From Bacteroidales bacterium (lineage in GTDB: Bacteria > Bacteroidota > Bacteroidia > Bacteroidales > UBA12077): a stretch of 64,000 nt of DNA. The stretch covers positions 32,679-96,678 of the forward strand of contig JAIORB010000119.1 of assembly GCA_021108325.1 (NCBI GenBank). Reading direction: 5' to 3'. A program made the position numbers and the translations under genes. Positions 25,549-34,007 of this stretch are shown here, one piece after another. The notes beneath the pieces were generated by a model. It ran no database searches. It was given only the letters and a program-made list of their open reading frames with translations, and was not told where the DNA came from. The first letter of the stretch is position 1; each line of letters starts with the position of its first letter.

Positions 25549-27616
25549 ATTTTTATTGTACTTATTTGAATCAGGATTGTGTTTATCCATTCTGTTACTG
25601 GTTTACATTTTCTTTTTCCGAAAAGAAACATATTTCCGGTTTAACCGGATATACCTGATTTCAATTATGTTCTTTTCTCTAACAATTCCAATTGTTCATG
25701 TAAGCTTTAACGTTTCAAACACACAGAAATATGAATCTCCTTTTAAGGAAATAGGAAAATTCAGAAGCTACTACGAACAACTTATTGCAATGACCGATCC
25801 TGAATATTTATATGCTCAGAACAATCAAGATAATTCTGGATTCGAAGAATTTGATTATGATAATTATTCCAACACCTTGAAAAGTGAAGAGAACATTAAG
25901 AATAGTGCTATTGAAACACGTCACGAATTACAATCAACAAAAAATATAAGAATTTCAATTGCACAGTTACTTTTAATTACATATATAATTGGCGTAATCA
26001 TTTTTCTTTCAAGGATTTTAATATTATTTAAATGGATTTATAAAACCATATCAAATAATTTTGTTGAATACCAGAATGATGTAAAGCTGATTAAAGTAAA
26101 TGATAACCTCCCTCCTTTTTCTTTTCTGGGCTATGTTTTCCTCAACAGGGATATTGTAAGCAGTAATCAATCGGATCAGGTTCTTGCTCACGAAAAAGCA
26201 CACATTATACAAAAGCATTCTGCTGATTTATTATTGGCACATTTTCTAACAATTTTCCAGTGGTTTAATCCCTTAGCATGGATATTGCAAAAAGCAATAA
26301 AAACAAACCATGAATATATTGCCGATAGTGAGGTTGTAAGAAAAGGCTACAATCTATTCGATTACCAGGAATTATTACTCAATCAATTTATTTCAATACC
26401 ATCTGTACAGCTTGTAAATAATTTTAATCTAATATCAATTAAAAAACGTATTGCCATGATGAACAAAATTAAATCAGGTTTTAAAGCTAAACTTAAAGCT
26501 TTTCTAATTATTCCATTTGCAATTATTACATTCTTGATGTTTGCCAATTTAACGGTAAATGGTCCAAGGAAAGTTTTAAAAAACTTTTCGTTTTTTGAAT
26601 CTCAAAACAGTATTAACCAAGTTAAAGGATTATGGAAAAATGAAACAAAAGATACCTATGGATATTTGATCAAATTTAGCGAAGATAAATTCTCAATACT
26701 GGAAAATCAAGTTAAGCTAAAAGAGTACGATTATAAAATAAAGGATAATAATATAGTTTTAAACGTACCTAATGGCGAACCAATTGCATTAAAATTTCAA
26801 ATCACGAATAATAAAATTAAAATTTGGTGGAATGATTTAAATAGTTCTGAGTTTACCAAAACAAGTTTTGAAAATTCGTTGGATGTTTTCTTAGCTGAGA
26901 AAAACTTAAATATAACTCCACCAACAGTAAAAAATTATAAAAAATTAGAAAAACTAGAATTATGCCTTTTTGTTAGCATACACGAAAATAAAGTCATAGT
27001 CCAAAATCAAACTGGAGAATTTGCTGATTTAGAAAAATTAATACTAGAGGAAAAATCAAAATTTAATCAACTTGATTTAAATATTATTACTGTTCAATTA
27101 GCTGTAGATGAAAATACACCAATGAAACAAGTTTATGATTTTTATCAAATTCTTAGAAAAATTAATTTGTTAAAAATTGCGTTTGTATGTTATCCTGATG
27201 ATAATACAACAAATTTATATCCTCCAACAGCTTTTACCCGTAAACTACCTCCTATGGATGCAGAGGAGGTTGAGATCGAAGATCTTCCAGCTATGTCAAT
27301 TAAGTATTTTGAAATAGATGCTACAAACATTGAGAACACACCTGAAACGATTAAACCAAACCTTACTAAATTTATATCTGAATCAGAGAAATACATCAAG
27401 TGTTTAGTATTTAATAACTCTACAACCTATAAAAATTACACTGAGTATAACGATATGGTATGGACTGTGATATTTGAATTCAGAAATCAATATGCTTTAG
27501 AAAAATATAATATTGAATATAAAAGTTTAGGTAATGAATTACAAAAAGAAGTAAGGAAGAAATATCCTATAATACTTTCTCAACATAATTCTGATGAAGA
27601 TACATCCAAAAAGTAA
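25541..27616 (+). CDS. BlaR1-type M56 membrane metallopeptidase
   Basis: 691-residue membrane protease that probably senses an envelope signal and inactivates the BlaI-type repressor. Helices lie at about 4-22, 33-52, 148-170 and 317-338. The zinc motif is His217-Glu-Lys-Ala-His221 in VLAHEKAHIIQKHS, with NHEYIADSEV supplying the third ligand. The region after the last helix (about 340-691) is not a penicillin-binding domain: it contains a small beta-rich segment (GLWKNETKDTYGYLIKFSE) and ExbD-like or secretin-like repeats (about 455-560). The inducer is therefore probably not a beta-lactam. Confidence 0.88.
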   Translation: MVKFLLYLFESGLCLSILLLVYIFFFRKETYFRFNRIYLISIMFFSLTIPIVHVSFNVSNTQKYESPFKEIGKFRSYYEQLIAMTDPEYLYAQNNQDNSGFEEFDYDNYSNTLKSEENIKNSAIETRHELQSTKNIRISIAQLLLITYIIGVIIFLSRILILFKWIYKTISNNFVEYQNDVKLIKVNDNLPPFSFLGYVFLNRDIVSSNQSDQVLAHEKAHIIQKHSADLLLAHFLTIFQWFNPLAWILQKAIKTNHEYIADSEVVRKGYNLFDYQELLLNQFISIPSVQLVNNFNLISIKKRIAMMNKIKSGFKAKLKAFLIIPFAIITFLMFANLTVNGPRKVLKNFSFFESQNSINQVKGLWKNETKDTYGYLIKFSEDKFSILENQVKLKEYDYKIKDNNIVLNVPNGEPIALKFQITNNKIKIWWNDLNSSEFTKTSFENSLDVFLAEKNLNITPPTVKNYKKLEKLELCLFVSIHENKVIVQNQTGEFADLEKLILEEKSKFNQLDLNIITVQLAVDENTPMKQVYDFYQILRKINLLKIAFVCYPDDNTTNLYPPTAFTRKLPPMDAEEVEIEDLPAMSIKYFEIDATNIENTPETIKPNLTKFISESEKYIKCLVFNNSTTYKNYTEYNDMVWTVIFEFRNQYALEKYNIEYKSLGNELQKEVRKKYPIILSQHNSDEDTSKK

Positions 27617-27627
27617 TTAAATCACTA

Positions 27628-28416
27628 ATGAGAAAGATACTTTTCATTATCATACTAAATATATTTTTACTTGTATTATGTAAAACGGAACGTGATCCTG
27701 TCAGGGTTATCGAGAAAACCATTAGTTCAATCGACACGATCAGTTCCATTTCATATAATCAACACCTTGTTAGAACCAATCCTCAGAATACTGATGAAGT
27801 AATTGAAAGAGGCCGGAGTTTTATATATCAGAAACTACCCGGGGATTCTATTACAGGAGCAAAAGCACGTATTTGCTATTATTCGGAAGGTTTACTTGTA
27901 TTCGAAGATATTTATGATGGAGATTTTTTAATTCGTAAAAATTACTTTGATAGTACTGCAAGGTTCTATGATTTACTCAAATACCCTGAAATTAAAAAAA
28001 GTAATCGGTTTTGGAGAAAAAATACTCCATATACGATGCAGGCAATGCTTGATTTTACACTCAAAAATCAGAGTGAATATAAAATTGAATTATTAAATGA
28101 TACCATTATTGATAACACCGAGTGTTTTTGTGTACGAGCAACTCTGGAAGACAAAACCACGATTCCTGGTTATAATCGCAATTTTACAGAAAACCCCGGA
28201 TATATCGAAACTTCGTATTTCTATATAAATAAGCAAAATTACTATCCAATAAAAATCAGGCTTGAACTGTATGAAAAAGATAAATCTGAAAAAGTATTTT
28301 TTACTGATCATCAATTTTACGATATAATATTTAATCCAGATATTAAAGAAGAGGTATTTTCTAATCAACAAAAAAATATGGAGAACTTTTCCACACAATA
28401 CATTGAGCATCTATAA
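27628..28416 (+). CDS. exported protein, LolA-like fold suspected
   Basis: 262-residue protein with an N-terminal export signal (MRKILFIIILNIFLLVLCKT); Cys18 could be lipidated but the -1 Leu is atypical for a lipobox. The body has the spaced beta-strand pattern of LolA/LppX-like outer-membrane lipoprotein-sorting folds (SGLLVF-type strands, FLIRKNYFDSTARFYD, YIETSYFYINKQNYYPIKI). It is 11 nt after blaR1 and so the last gene of the exbD-blaI-blaR1 operon. Function unknown; may handle a lipid or peptide ligand connected with the BlaR1 signal. Confidence 0.6.
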   Translation: MRKILFIIILNIFLLVLCKTERDPVRVIEKTISSIDTISSISYNQHLVRTNPQNTDEVIERGRSFIYQKLPGDSITGAKARICYYSEGLLVFEDIYDGDFLIRKNYFDSTARFYDLLKYPEIKKSNRFWRKNTPYTMQAMLDFTLKNQSEYKIELLNDTIIDNTECFCVRATLEDKTTIPGYNRNFTENPGYIETSYFYINKQNYYPIKIRLELYEKDKSEKVFFTDHQFYDIIFNPDIKEEVFSNQQKNMENFSTQYIEHL

Positions 28417-28472
28417 ACACTCTATACACCTAAAAGAAGATGTACAAAAAAGATTAACAAAGGCTAAAACGC

Positions 28473-28533
28473 TTCGACAAGCTCAGCGTGACACGATGAT
28501 CATCAGCCTTCTTGTCATATTGAGCTTGTCGAA
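28473..28533. repeat. REP-like palindrome TTCGACAAGCTCA
   Basis: Exact 13-bp inverted arms TTCGACAAGCTCA and TGAGCTTGTCGAA flank a 35-bp centre with an ATGATCAT core and further GTGACA/TGTCA pairing. This element type is very common in Bacteroidota intergenic regions. It lies between two convergent genes. Confidence 0.75.
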
Positions 28534-28582
28534 ATATGATAGGTATTTAAAAGTTTAAATCAAGATTATTAAGGTCTTACAA

Positions 28583-28611
28583 AAAAGCGAAACCCCTATG
28601 GCTTCGCTTTT
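28583..28611 (-). terminator. terminator between convergent genes
   Basis: AAAAGCGAA and TTCGCTTTT arms with an 11-nt loop; A- and T-runs on both sides allow it to work in both directions. It is 34 bp from the half-size permease stop. Confidence 0.75.
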
Positions 28612-28644
28612 AAAAATTAACCTTTAATAACTATAAAAGTGAAC

Positions 28645-29712
28645 TTATATTGAATTAAATTGAATAGACTTTGTTTTCAACTGGTCTTCAAGTTTTCTTT
28701 TAGGACAACAAACTAAGTAAGCAGTTAAAAGGGCCATGGATAGAATAATAAATAAATCAATAAGACCAAAATTTATTCTGTTAATATATATTTCTAACCA
28801 CAATTTCTGGATTAAAAATGCCAAAGGGCCAACTACTAATCCAATTATTGCTATTAAGTAAATATATGTTTTAGAAATTACTAATGTTAAAACATGAATT
28901 CCAATCCCCAAAATTGTAAACAACTCCCTTTCTTTTCTATAGGCATATTTATTCCCAATATATCCTAAGCAAATTAACAGTATAATGACATTAATAAATA
29001 AAAAAGCACTGTAAACAATATCTTCCCAAATTTTATATCTATTTTGAATTCTTTGCTGAAATGTAATAATACCAGATTGATTAACATTCAGATTGTTTTC
29101 TTCCAACTGAACCATATTATCAGTTGTTGCATAAAAGGCGTAAGCTAAATGCTCTGAAGTTAATTGATAAATTTTAGGTTGATTTTTATCTCTAAGAGTT
29201 AAGGAACTACAATTTTCAATTACACCACATATTATTAATTCATTATTATATTTATCTCTGATTTTAGTTCCGGGTACATCATCAATACAATAAATTCCTA
29301 ATTTGTCAACTGCACTTTCGTTTAAATATATTAATTGGGCATTACCATGATCTAAAAACAAACTTGGTTTCTCGTTCAGCTTCTTATAATTAAAAAAGTC
29401 GAGATAATCCTCTGAAATGTATTGATGAGCTATCTTGATATCATTTTTAATATATTCTGACCTTACCTCAATTGTACTTTTTGTGTTAAATCCCGGCAAT
29501 TCAGATGAAAACACCAGTGTATCATGCAGTATAACAGCACTTTTTTCTGTTTTGATACTTATAACACTATCTTTATTAAAACCAATATCCGTATTTAAAA
29601 GCGAGTTCATTCTATTTACGGTAAACAAAATAAAAATCATTCCGAATACTGCTAATCCTAACAGGATATTCAGAATGATTTTGGGTGTTATATATGTACT
29701 AAAAAATTTCAT
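28645..29712 (-). CDS. half-size FtsX-like permease
   Basis: 355-residue protein equal to only the second half of a Bacteroidota MacB/FtsX permease: one helix (about 12-31), a short periplasmic region containing NTDIGFNKDSVISIKT, which corresponds to the NKDLGYNKHHLIYL segment of the full-length permease at 12485-14848, and three C-terminal helices (about 234-253, 270-300, 315-336). The KEIGIRKVLGA loop is degraded to RKERELFTILGIGIHV. There is no ATPase and no companion half nearby. It is either a specialised short member or a decayed permease that keeps an open frame. Confidence 0.65.
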   Translation of the reverse strand: MKFFSTYITPKIILNILLGLAVFGMIFILFTVNRMNSLLNTDIGFNKDSVISIKTEKSAVILHDTLVFSSELPGFNTKSTIEVRSEYIKNDIKIAHQYISEDYLDFFNYKKLNEKPSLFLDHGNAQLIYLNESAVDKLGIYCIDDVPGTKIRDKYNNELIICGVIENCSSLTLRDKNQPKIYQLTSEHLAYAFYATTDNMVQLEENNLNVNQSGIITFQQRIQNRYKIWEDIVYSAFLFINVIILLICLGYIGNKYAYRKERELFTILGIGIHVLTLVISKTYIYLIAIIGLVVGPLAFLIQKLWLEIYINRINFGLIDLFIILSMALLTAYLVCCPKRKLEDQLKTKSIQFNSI

Positions 29713-29930
29713 TAAGCCGTACAGAATTTTTCAAATTAATTTACAATTCAAAAATATGATACCTTTTAAAGCAAATCCACCAAAATGTACTGAATTGTAT
29801 AATATTAGTATTGAATTGTTGTATTTTATTACACTTCCAAGTTTAATTTTTAATATGAATCATAAATTATATAATAAACCATTCATTTTTTATATTTTTA
29901 CCGATTAATTTATTAAAAGAGAAACAAAAA

Positions 29931-31223
29931 ATGTCAAAAGAATTTAAAGCAACAGAATACATTTTACAATCAGTTAATACCGGCAAACAATTTAAGGATG
30001 CAGGTTGGACTTTAGATGCTCCAGGAGAAGATAAACCTTCTTTAATTCGTGCCATATATCAGAAAAAACAAATTAATGTCAAAGATATCTCACATGGTAT
30101 ATACAGATTCGCTGATTGGTTACCAATACATAAAACATTGAAGGGCTCATCAGCTCCCATAACATATAAAAGTGAAGGTTTAGCAAAACATTTAGGTTTA
30201 AGTAATCTATATATTACATTTAGTGGATACTGGCCTGAAATAGGCTCAAATTTTCCAACCTGTTCATTTAAAGAAACAGAAGCATATGCGGTATGTGGAA
30301 GGCTTTCAGATGATGAAAAGGAAGTTTTAGTAGTTGCATCTGCTGGTAACACAGCAAGAGCATTTGCAAGTGTTTGTTCTGCAAACAATATTCCATTATT
30401 ATTGTGTGTTCCTGAAGACTATCTAGACGTTATGTGGTTTAATAAACCTATTAACGACTGTGTAAAATTAGTAGCAACAAAAAGTGGAAGTGATTATTAT
30501 GATGCCATTCATTTATCTAACCTGGCTTGCCAACTAGATGGTTTTATTCCTGAAGGTGGTGCTAAAAATATTGCCCGACGCGAAGGTATGGGAACTACTG
30601 TTCTTTCTGCTGTACATGAAATAAGAAAAATACCGGACTACTACTTTCAGGCTGTCGGCAGTAGTACAGGTGCAATAGCTGCATGGGAAGCTAATTTAAG
30701 GCTAATAGAAGATGGTAGATTCGGTAATAACAAAATGAAATTAATGGTTTCACAAAACGAACCGTTTAAAATATTGCAAGACGCATGGAGAGCTGATTCA
30801 CGCGAAATATTACCAATGGACGATGACGAAGAACGTAAAAAAGTCGAAATAATTATTTCAAAAGTATTATCAAACAGAAGGCCTAATTATTCAATACCGG
30901 GAGGATTATATGACGCTATGAAAGATGCCGGTGGCGATGTTCTTACTGCAACTAACGAAGAACTTATTGAAGCAGGTAAATTATTTGAAGAGCTGGAAGG
31001 TAATGATATTCATTCTGCAGCAGCAGTTGCAACATCAACGTTAATTAAAGCTGTAAATGATGGTACCGTTGAAAAAGATGCTTTAGTAATGTTAAATATT
31101 ACTGGTGGTGGTGAAGAAAAATTTAAACGTGAAAACGAACTAATATACCTTAAACCAAAACATATTTTTGATATTAATCCAAGTTTAGAAACGGTTAAAG
31201 AAGTTTTAGATAAACTATTTTAA
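29931..31223 (+). CDS. threonine synthase-like PLP enzyme, probably cysteate synthase
   Basis: 430-residue PLP enzyme of fold type II. PLP Lys114 is in the motif SFKETEAYAVCGRL, which differs from the threonine synthase SFKDRG and resembles the cysteate synthase group known from coenzyme M synthesis, making cysteate from phosphoserine and sulfite. Other landmarks are VASAGNTARAFASV (phosphate-binding), QAVGSSTGAIAAWEA and LNITGGGEEKFKREN. It stands alone, without sulfonate or coenzyme M genes next to it. A specialised threonine synthase remains possible, as paralogues are hard to separate without alignment. Confidence 0.65.
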   Translation: MSKEFKATEYILQSVNTGKQFKDAGWTLDAPGEDKPSLIRAIYQKKQINVKDISHGIYRFADWLPIHKTLKGSSAPITYKSEGLAKHLGLSNLYITFSGYWPEIGSNFPTCSFKETEAYAVCGRLSDDEKEVLVVASAGNTARAFASVCSANNIPLLLCVPEDYLDVMWFNKPINDCVKLVATKSGSDYYDAIHLSNLACQLDGFIPEGGAKNIARREGMGTTVLSAVHEIRKIPDYYFQAVGSSTGAIAAWEANLRLIEDGRFGNNKMKLMVSQNEPFKILQDAWRADSREILPMDDDEERKKVEIIISKVLSNRRPNYSIPGGLYDAMKDAGGDVLTATNEELIEAGKLFEELEGNDIHSAAAVATSTLIKAVNDGTVEKDALVMLNITGGGEEKFKRENELIYLKPKHIFDINPSLETVKEVLDKLF

Positions 31224-31255
31224 ATATTGGTGCGAAATCTAATAATTGATATAAG

Positions 31256-31768
31256 TTAAAGCCGGGGAATCCACCTACTAACTCTTTTCATATAATTAGC
31301 ATAATCATCACCAAATTGATTAAGCAATAATTTTTCTTCGTGACGAGCAATGAAATTATAAAAAATAAATGTTGCAATAAAAGTTATAAAAAGCGGTAAA
31401 GAAAGCATCAAAACAGTTATTCCTAAATAAAATAATAATGCACCCAAATACATAGGATGTCTGACTTTGTCGTAAATTTTATTGTTAATTATTTCAGGTT
31501 TATCCCGTTTTGTTCCAAAAACCATTTTCATACTTTTTTTAGCAAGATAAAAACCTAAGATTAAAATAATTGACCCTACAGGAATTTGAATCCATAAGGG
31601 CAAATCAATGTATTGCGACTCCGATAACTTTATAAAGAAAATATCAGCAATCCATACAATTAAAAAGATAATTAGAAAAATCAATTGCCCTAAATCCCCA
31701 AACGGATGTTCACCAGTCAAATCAGGCCTTTCTTCATGCCTTTTTATTTTTAGTTTATTATTTGTCAT
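31256..31768 (-). CDS. isoprenylcysteine carboxyl methyltransferase-family membrane protein
   Basis: 170-residue membrane methyltransferase of the ICMT/phospholipid-methyltransferase superfamily. Predicted helices at about 25-42, 56-77, 108-135. The S-adenosylmethionine-binding region is DKVRHPMYLGALLFYLGI with the conserved RHP-Y, and the C-terminal ARHEEKLLLNQFGDDYANYMKRVSRWIP is the other diagnostic element. The substrate in bacteria is generally unknown. It is convergent with the cysteate synthase-like gene. Confidence 0.85.
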   Translation of the reverse strand: MTNNKLKIKRHEERPDLTGEHPFGDLGQLIFLIIFLIVWIADIFFIKLSESQYIDLPLWIQIPVGSIILILGFYLAKKSMKMVFGTKRDKPEIINNKIYDKVRHPMYLGALLFYLGITVLMLSLPLFITFIATFIFYNFIARHEEKLLLNQFGDDYANYMKRVSRWIPRL

Positions 31769-31817
31769 AATTAATATTTTCTATTCAATTATTATTATAA
31801 TATTCTGGCAATATAAG

Positions 31818-31880
31818 TAATGAATAGTGATATGAAATTCTATTTCCATCCTCACTACTCACTAATCACAAGTCACTAAT
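31818..31880. repeat. TAGTGA/TCACTA palindromic repeat region
   Basis: TAATGAATAGTGAT at left and several ATCACTA/GTCACTA words at right form an imperfect inverted repeat about 60 bp long, ending next to the stop of the following gene. Related simple TAGTGATTGG words recur at 33188-33240. Confidence 0.35.
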
Positions 31881-31882
31881 CA

Positions 31883-32296
31883 CTATTTTTGATCCTGTTC
31901 TTTACGACGCTCAATATAATCATTGTAAGTTTGTTCACCTTCATCCCACCAAAAATCATCAAAGTATTTCCAATCTTTAAACTTACGTTCTTTTCTGCTT
32001 TTTTCTCTCCAGTGATCAAAAAACTTCTTTTTGTGAAATTCACCTTTGGGGTGTTCAGGGCCATGTTTAAAACCACCAAAAATCAAACGAGCCAGTAATA
32101 CTATTCCGGCAGCTTGCCAGAAAGTTATGGTTATTAAACCAAATAGTGTCGGCATTAGCCAATTCCAAAGCAGCATTACAAAATATCCGAAGACAAATGC
32201 AAATCCTGCTGCCGCCATAGCTCCAAGAATTATAAATCCGAAGAACCTTAATCCTCTTAAAAAAGGATGCGTTTCGTGTCTGTATACTCTTTCCAT
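31883..32296 (-). CDS. small membrane protein next to ECF sigma gene
   Basis: 137-residue protein with two hydrophobic helices (about 17-42 and 47-75) and a strongly charged cytoplasmic tail rich in Lys, Arg, Trp and Asp (KKKFFDHWREKSRKERKFKD). It follows the ECF sigma gene by 69 bp on the same strand, where an anti-sigma factor would be expected, but I see no zinc or FecR-like anti-sigma motif. The short spacing makes it a plausible regulator of, or first target of, that sigma factor. No family name can be given. Confidence 0.6.
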   Translation of the reverse strand: MERVYRHETHPFLRGLRFFGFIILGAMAAAGFAFVFGYFVMLLWNWLMPTLFGLITITFWQAAGIVLLARLIFGGFKHGPEHPKGEFHKKKFFDHWREKSRKERKFKDWKYFDDFWWDEGEQTYNDYIERRKEQDQK

Positions 32297-32320
32297 AATT
32301 TTATTTTTTTAATTGTTATC

Positions 32321-32346
32321 TGCCTGTCGCCTGTCTGTCGACAGGT
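32321..32346. repeat. CCTGTC/GACAGG palindromic repeat
   Basis: TGCCTGTCGCCTGTCTGTCGACAGGTA region with nested CCTGTC and GACAGG arms, in the 69-bp gap between the sigma gene and the membrane gene. A short dispersed palindrome; weak terminator activity is possible. Confidence 0.4.
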
Positions 32347-32365
32347 ATAGCAAACAAGTTTCTAT

Positions 32366-32932
32366 TTAATTATCATTTTCAGTATAAAAATCATCAGGCC
32401 TGATTATTTCTTTTAGTTTTTTAACTCCCCTGTGTTTCCACGACAAAAGAGTGCCTATAGGTATTTCTAGTTGGTCCGATAATTCATCAAAGGTATAACC
32501 GTCAATTTCTGTTGCAACAAAGACCATTTGCTGATTCGGACTTAATTGATCCAAAGCTTTGTGAATAGAGTCGTAGAATTTTTCATCATTAATTTCCTTA
32601 AAGATTATTTCTCCTTCATCAGGAATATTTTCTGAAAAATACTCTTCACCCTCATCATCTGTAAATTTTTCAAAAGGAATTTCCTTTTTCGATTTTCTTT
32701 GAAAGTCGGTAATTTTATTTCGGATTGATCTGTAAACATATCCTGCGATATTTTCCAGATGCTCATCAAAATCAAGTTTAGAAAAAAGATTAACTGCAAC
32801 GTCCTGAACAATATCCTCAGCACTAACATCGTAATATCTTTCATTAAAATATCTGCGTACGTACGAAACCAGATTTCGATATTCAGATGAAATAAATAAT
32901 CTTAAGCCTTTATGTTCTTTTTCGACTTTCAT
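32366..32932 (-). CDS. ECF RNA polymerase sigma factor
   Basis: 188-residue sigma-70 family factor with region 2 at about 18-85 (FNERYYDVSAEDIVQDVAVNLF, then YVYRSIRNKITDFQRKSKKE) and region 4 at about 125-178 (LSPNQQMVFVATEIDGYTFD, then SDQLEIPIGTLLSWKHRGVKKL). The acidic linker between them (FTDDEGEEYFSENIPDEGE) is longer than usual for ECF factors. The recognition helix IPIGTLLSWKHRGVKKL shows a Trp at a position that is typically Ser/Arg. It is followed by the small membrane protein gene. Confidence 0.88.
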   Translation of the reverse strand: MKVEKEHKGLRLFISSEYRNLVSYVRRYFNERYYDVSAEDIVQDVAVNLFSKLDFDEHLENIAGYVYRSIRNKITDFQRKSKKEIPFEKFTDDEGEEYFSENIPDEGEIIFKEINDEKFYDSIHKALDQLSPNQQMVFVATEIDGYTFDELSDQLEIPIGTLLSWKHRGVKKLKEIIRPDDFYTENDN

Positions 32933-33002
32933 ACTTAACCTGACGAAGTGTTTTTAAATTATTGCACTTTACAGTTAAAATATTCAATTTTTAATACAAA
33001 TA

Positions 33003-33136
33003 ATACCGTTTATTATTCAAAATACCATATTTGTGAAAAACAAATATGGATTAAATATATAACGGCATTAACCATTCTAAACTTCAAAATACTATCCCGA
33101 TTAAATCGGGACGACATTTTGAAGAAGAATTGGTAT
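33003..33136. repeat. MITE-like element, copy B, with internal hairpin
   Basis: 134-bp element with terminal inverted repeats starting ATACC and about 24 bp long (left ATACCGTTTATTATTCAAAA, right complementary ATACCAATTCTTCTTCAAAA). Inside are a perfect 10-bp hairpin CCATATTTGT/ACAAATATGG with a GAAAA loop (33025-33049) and TCCCGATT/AATCGGGA (33095-33111). The right end is shared with the element at 22738. It occupies most of the 351-bp gap between the sigma gene and the next gene, which otherwise holds nothing recognisable. Confidence 0.6.
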
Positions 33137-33283
33137 AACTTGTATCTAAAAATAACAAAAAAAGTGATTGGTAATCCCAAAAACTTTCAGGAGTGATTGG
33201 CGAGTAATGATTGGAGAATAGTAAATAGTGAATGATTAGTATGTAAAGATAGAGATATAAAAGTTATTCTAACAGGCAGCTAC

Positions 33284-33727
33284 TCACTTTATTATTAATA
33301 TTTCTTCAAGTAAATCTACCGTAAGTTTTATAAAATTTGAACATTTTTTGTTAAAAACATCTGCTTTATTTGCCTGTTCCATTCCCTCTTCGGTATTTAT
33401 ATCGAACTTTATTAAAGTCTTACAATTAATACTACCATGCGACTCGACAAACTTATGCGAAAATTCCTGGATCAAATGATTCATAATTTCTTTAGCTTCG
33501 TCATCATCGTCTTTATAGTTTCCTCTTAAAAAGCCAATAACCATAAAGGCCCCGGTAACTGCACCACATGTTTGTTGCAAACGTCCCATACCTCCGCCAA
33601 AACCTGAAGCCATACGAAGAGCAGTTTCTTCGTTAATATTTAAAATATCTGTAAATGATACTATTACTGATTGTGCGCAATTAAAACCCTTGGAGTAATA
33701 TTCGAGTGCTTTTTCTGATCTTTTCAT
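33284..33727 (-). CDS. C_GCAxxG_C_C family protein
   Basis: 147-residue redox-type protein of the C_GCAxxG_C_C family. The defining cysteines are visible: FNCAQSV (Cys17), LQQTCGAVTGAF (Cys54, with the GxxxG stretch GFGGGMGR before it), INCKTL and NKKCSNFI. Such proteins are thought to bind metal or work in electron transfer, but no reaction is established. It lies 7 nt after a 90-residue gene on the same strand, suggesting an operon. Confidence 0.85.
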   Translation of the reverse strand: MKRSEKALEYYSKGFNCAQSVIVSFTDILNINEETALRMASGFGGGMGRLQQTCGAVTGAFMVIGFLRGNYKDDDDEAKEIMNHLIQEFSHKFVESHGSINCKTLIKFDINTEEGMEQANKADVFNKKCSNFIKLTVDLLEEILIIK

Positions 33728-33734
33728 TTATTAA

Positions 33735-34007
33735 TTAGGCGAACTTCTTTCGGTTAATTACCTGATTGAATTTTCGAGTAAAAATACCATTACAATTCAC
33801 TAAATTATATTTAGGAATAAAAGGCTCCGTTAAATCTATTTCAACCCTTGCTTTAGGGTTTTTTTCCAAATAACCAATAACTTTTAAATAGTCTTTTACT
33901 ACGTCGTATTCTATATAATCTAAATCAAGAGGATCTCTAAGTGCTATTTCTTTTCCGTTTTTATAACAAGCTAGTTTCATAGTTGTAAATTTTATTCTTT
34001 TACTCAA
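33735..34007 (-). CDS. hypothetical protein (90 aa)
   Basis: Small protein with no recognised family. It has no signal peptide or membrane helix. The body has alternating strands and one helix (MKLACYKNGKEIALRDPLDL, then VVKDYLKVIGYLEKNPKARV, then EIDLTEPFIP). An in-frame ATG at 33980 (MKLACYKN) is an equally likely start. It ends 7 nt before the C_GCAxxG_C_C gene, so both are probably transcribed together. Confidence 0.6.
   Translation of the reverse strand: MSKRIKFTTMKLACYKNGKEIALRDPLDLDYIEYDVVKDYLKVIGYLEKNPKARVEIDLTEPFIPKYNLVNCNGIFTRKFNQVINRKKFA

Noticed and set aside
29435..29908. 157-codon plus-strand ORF
   Set aside because: Antisense to the half-size permease gene and reading on into the intergenic region; no domain seen.
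32948..33196. 82-codon plus-strand ORF
   Set aside because: It is produced by the MITE-like element and its hairpin; composition is low-complexity and there is no start context.
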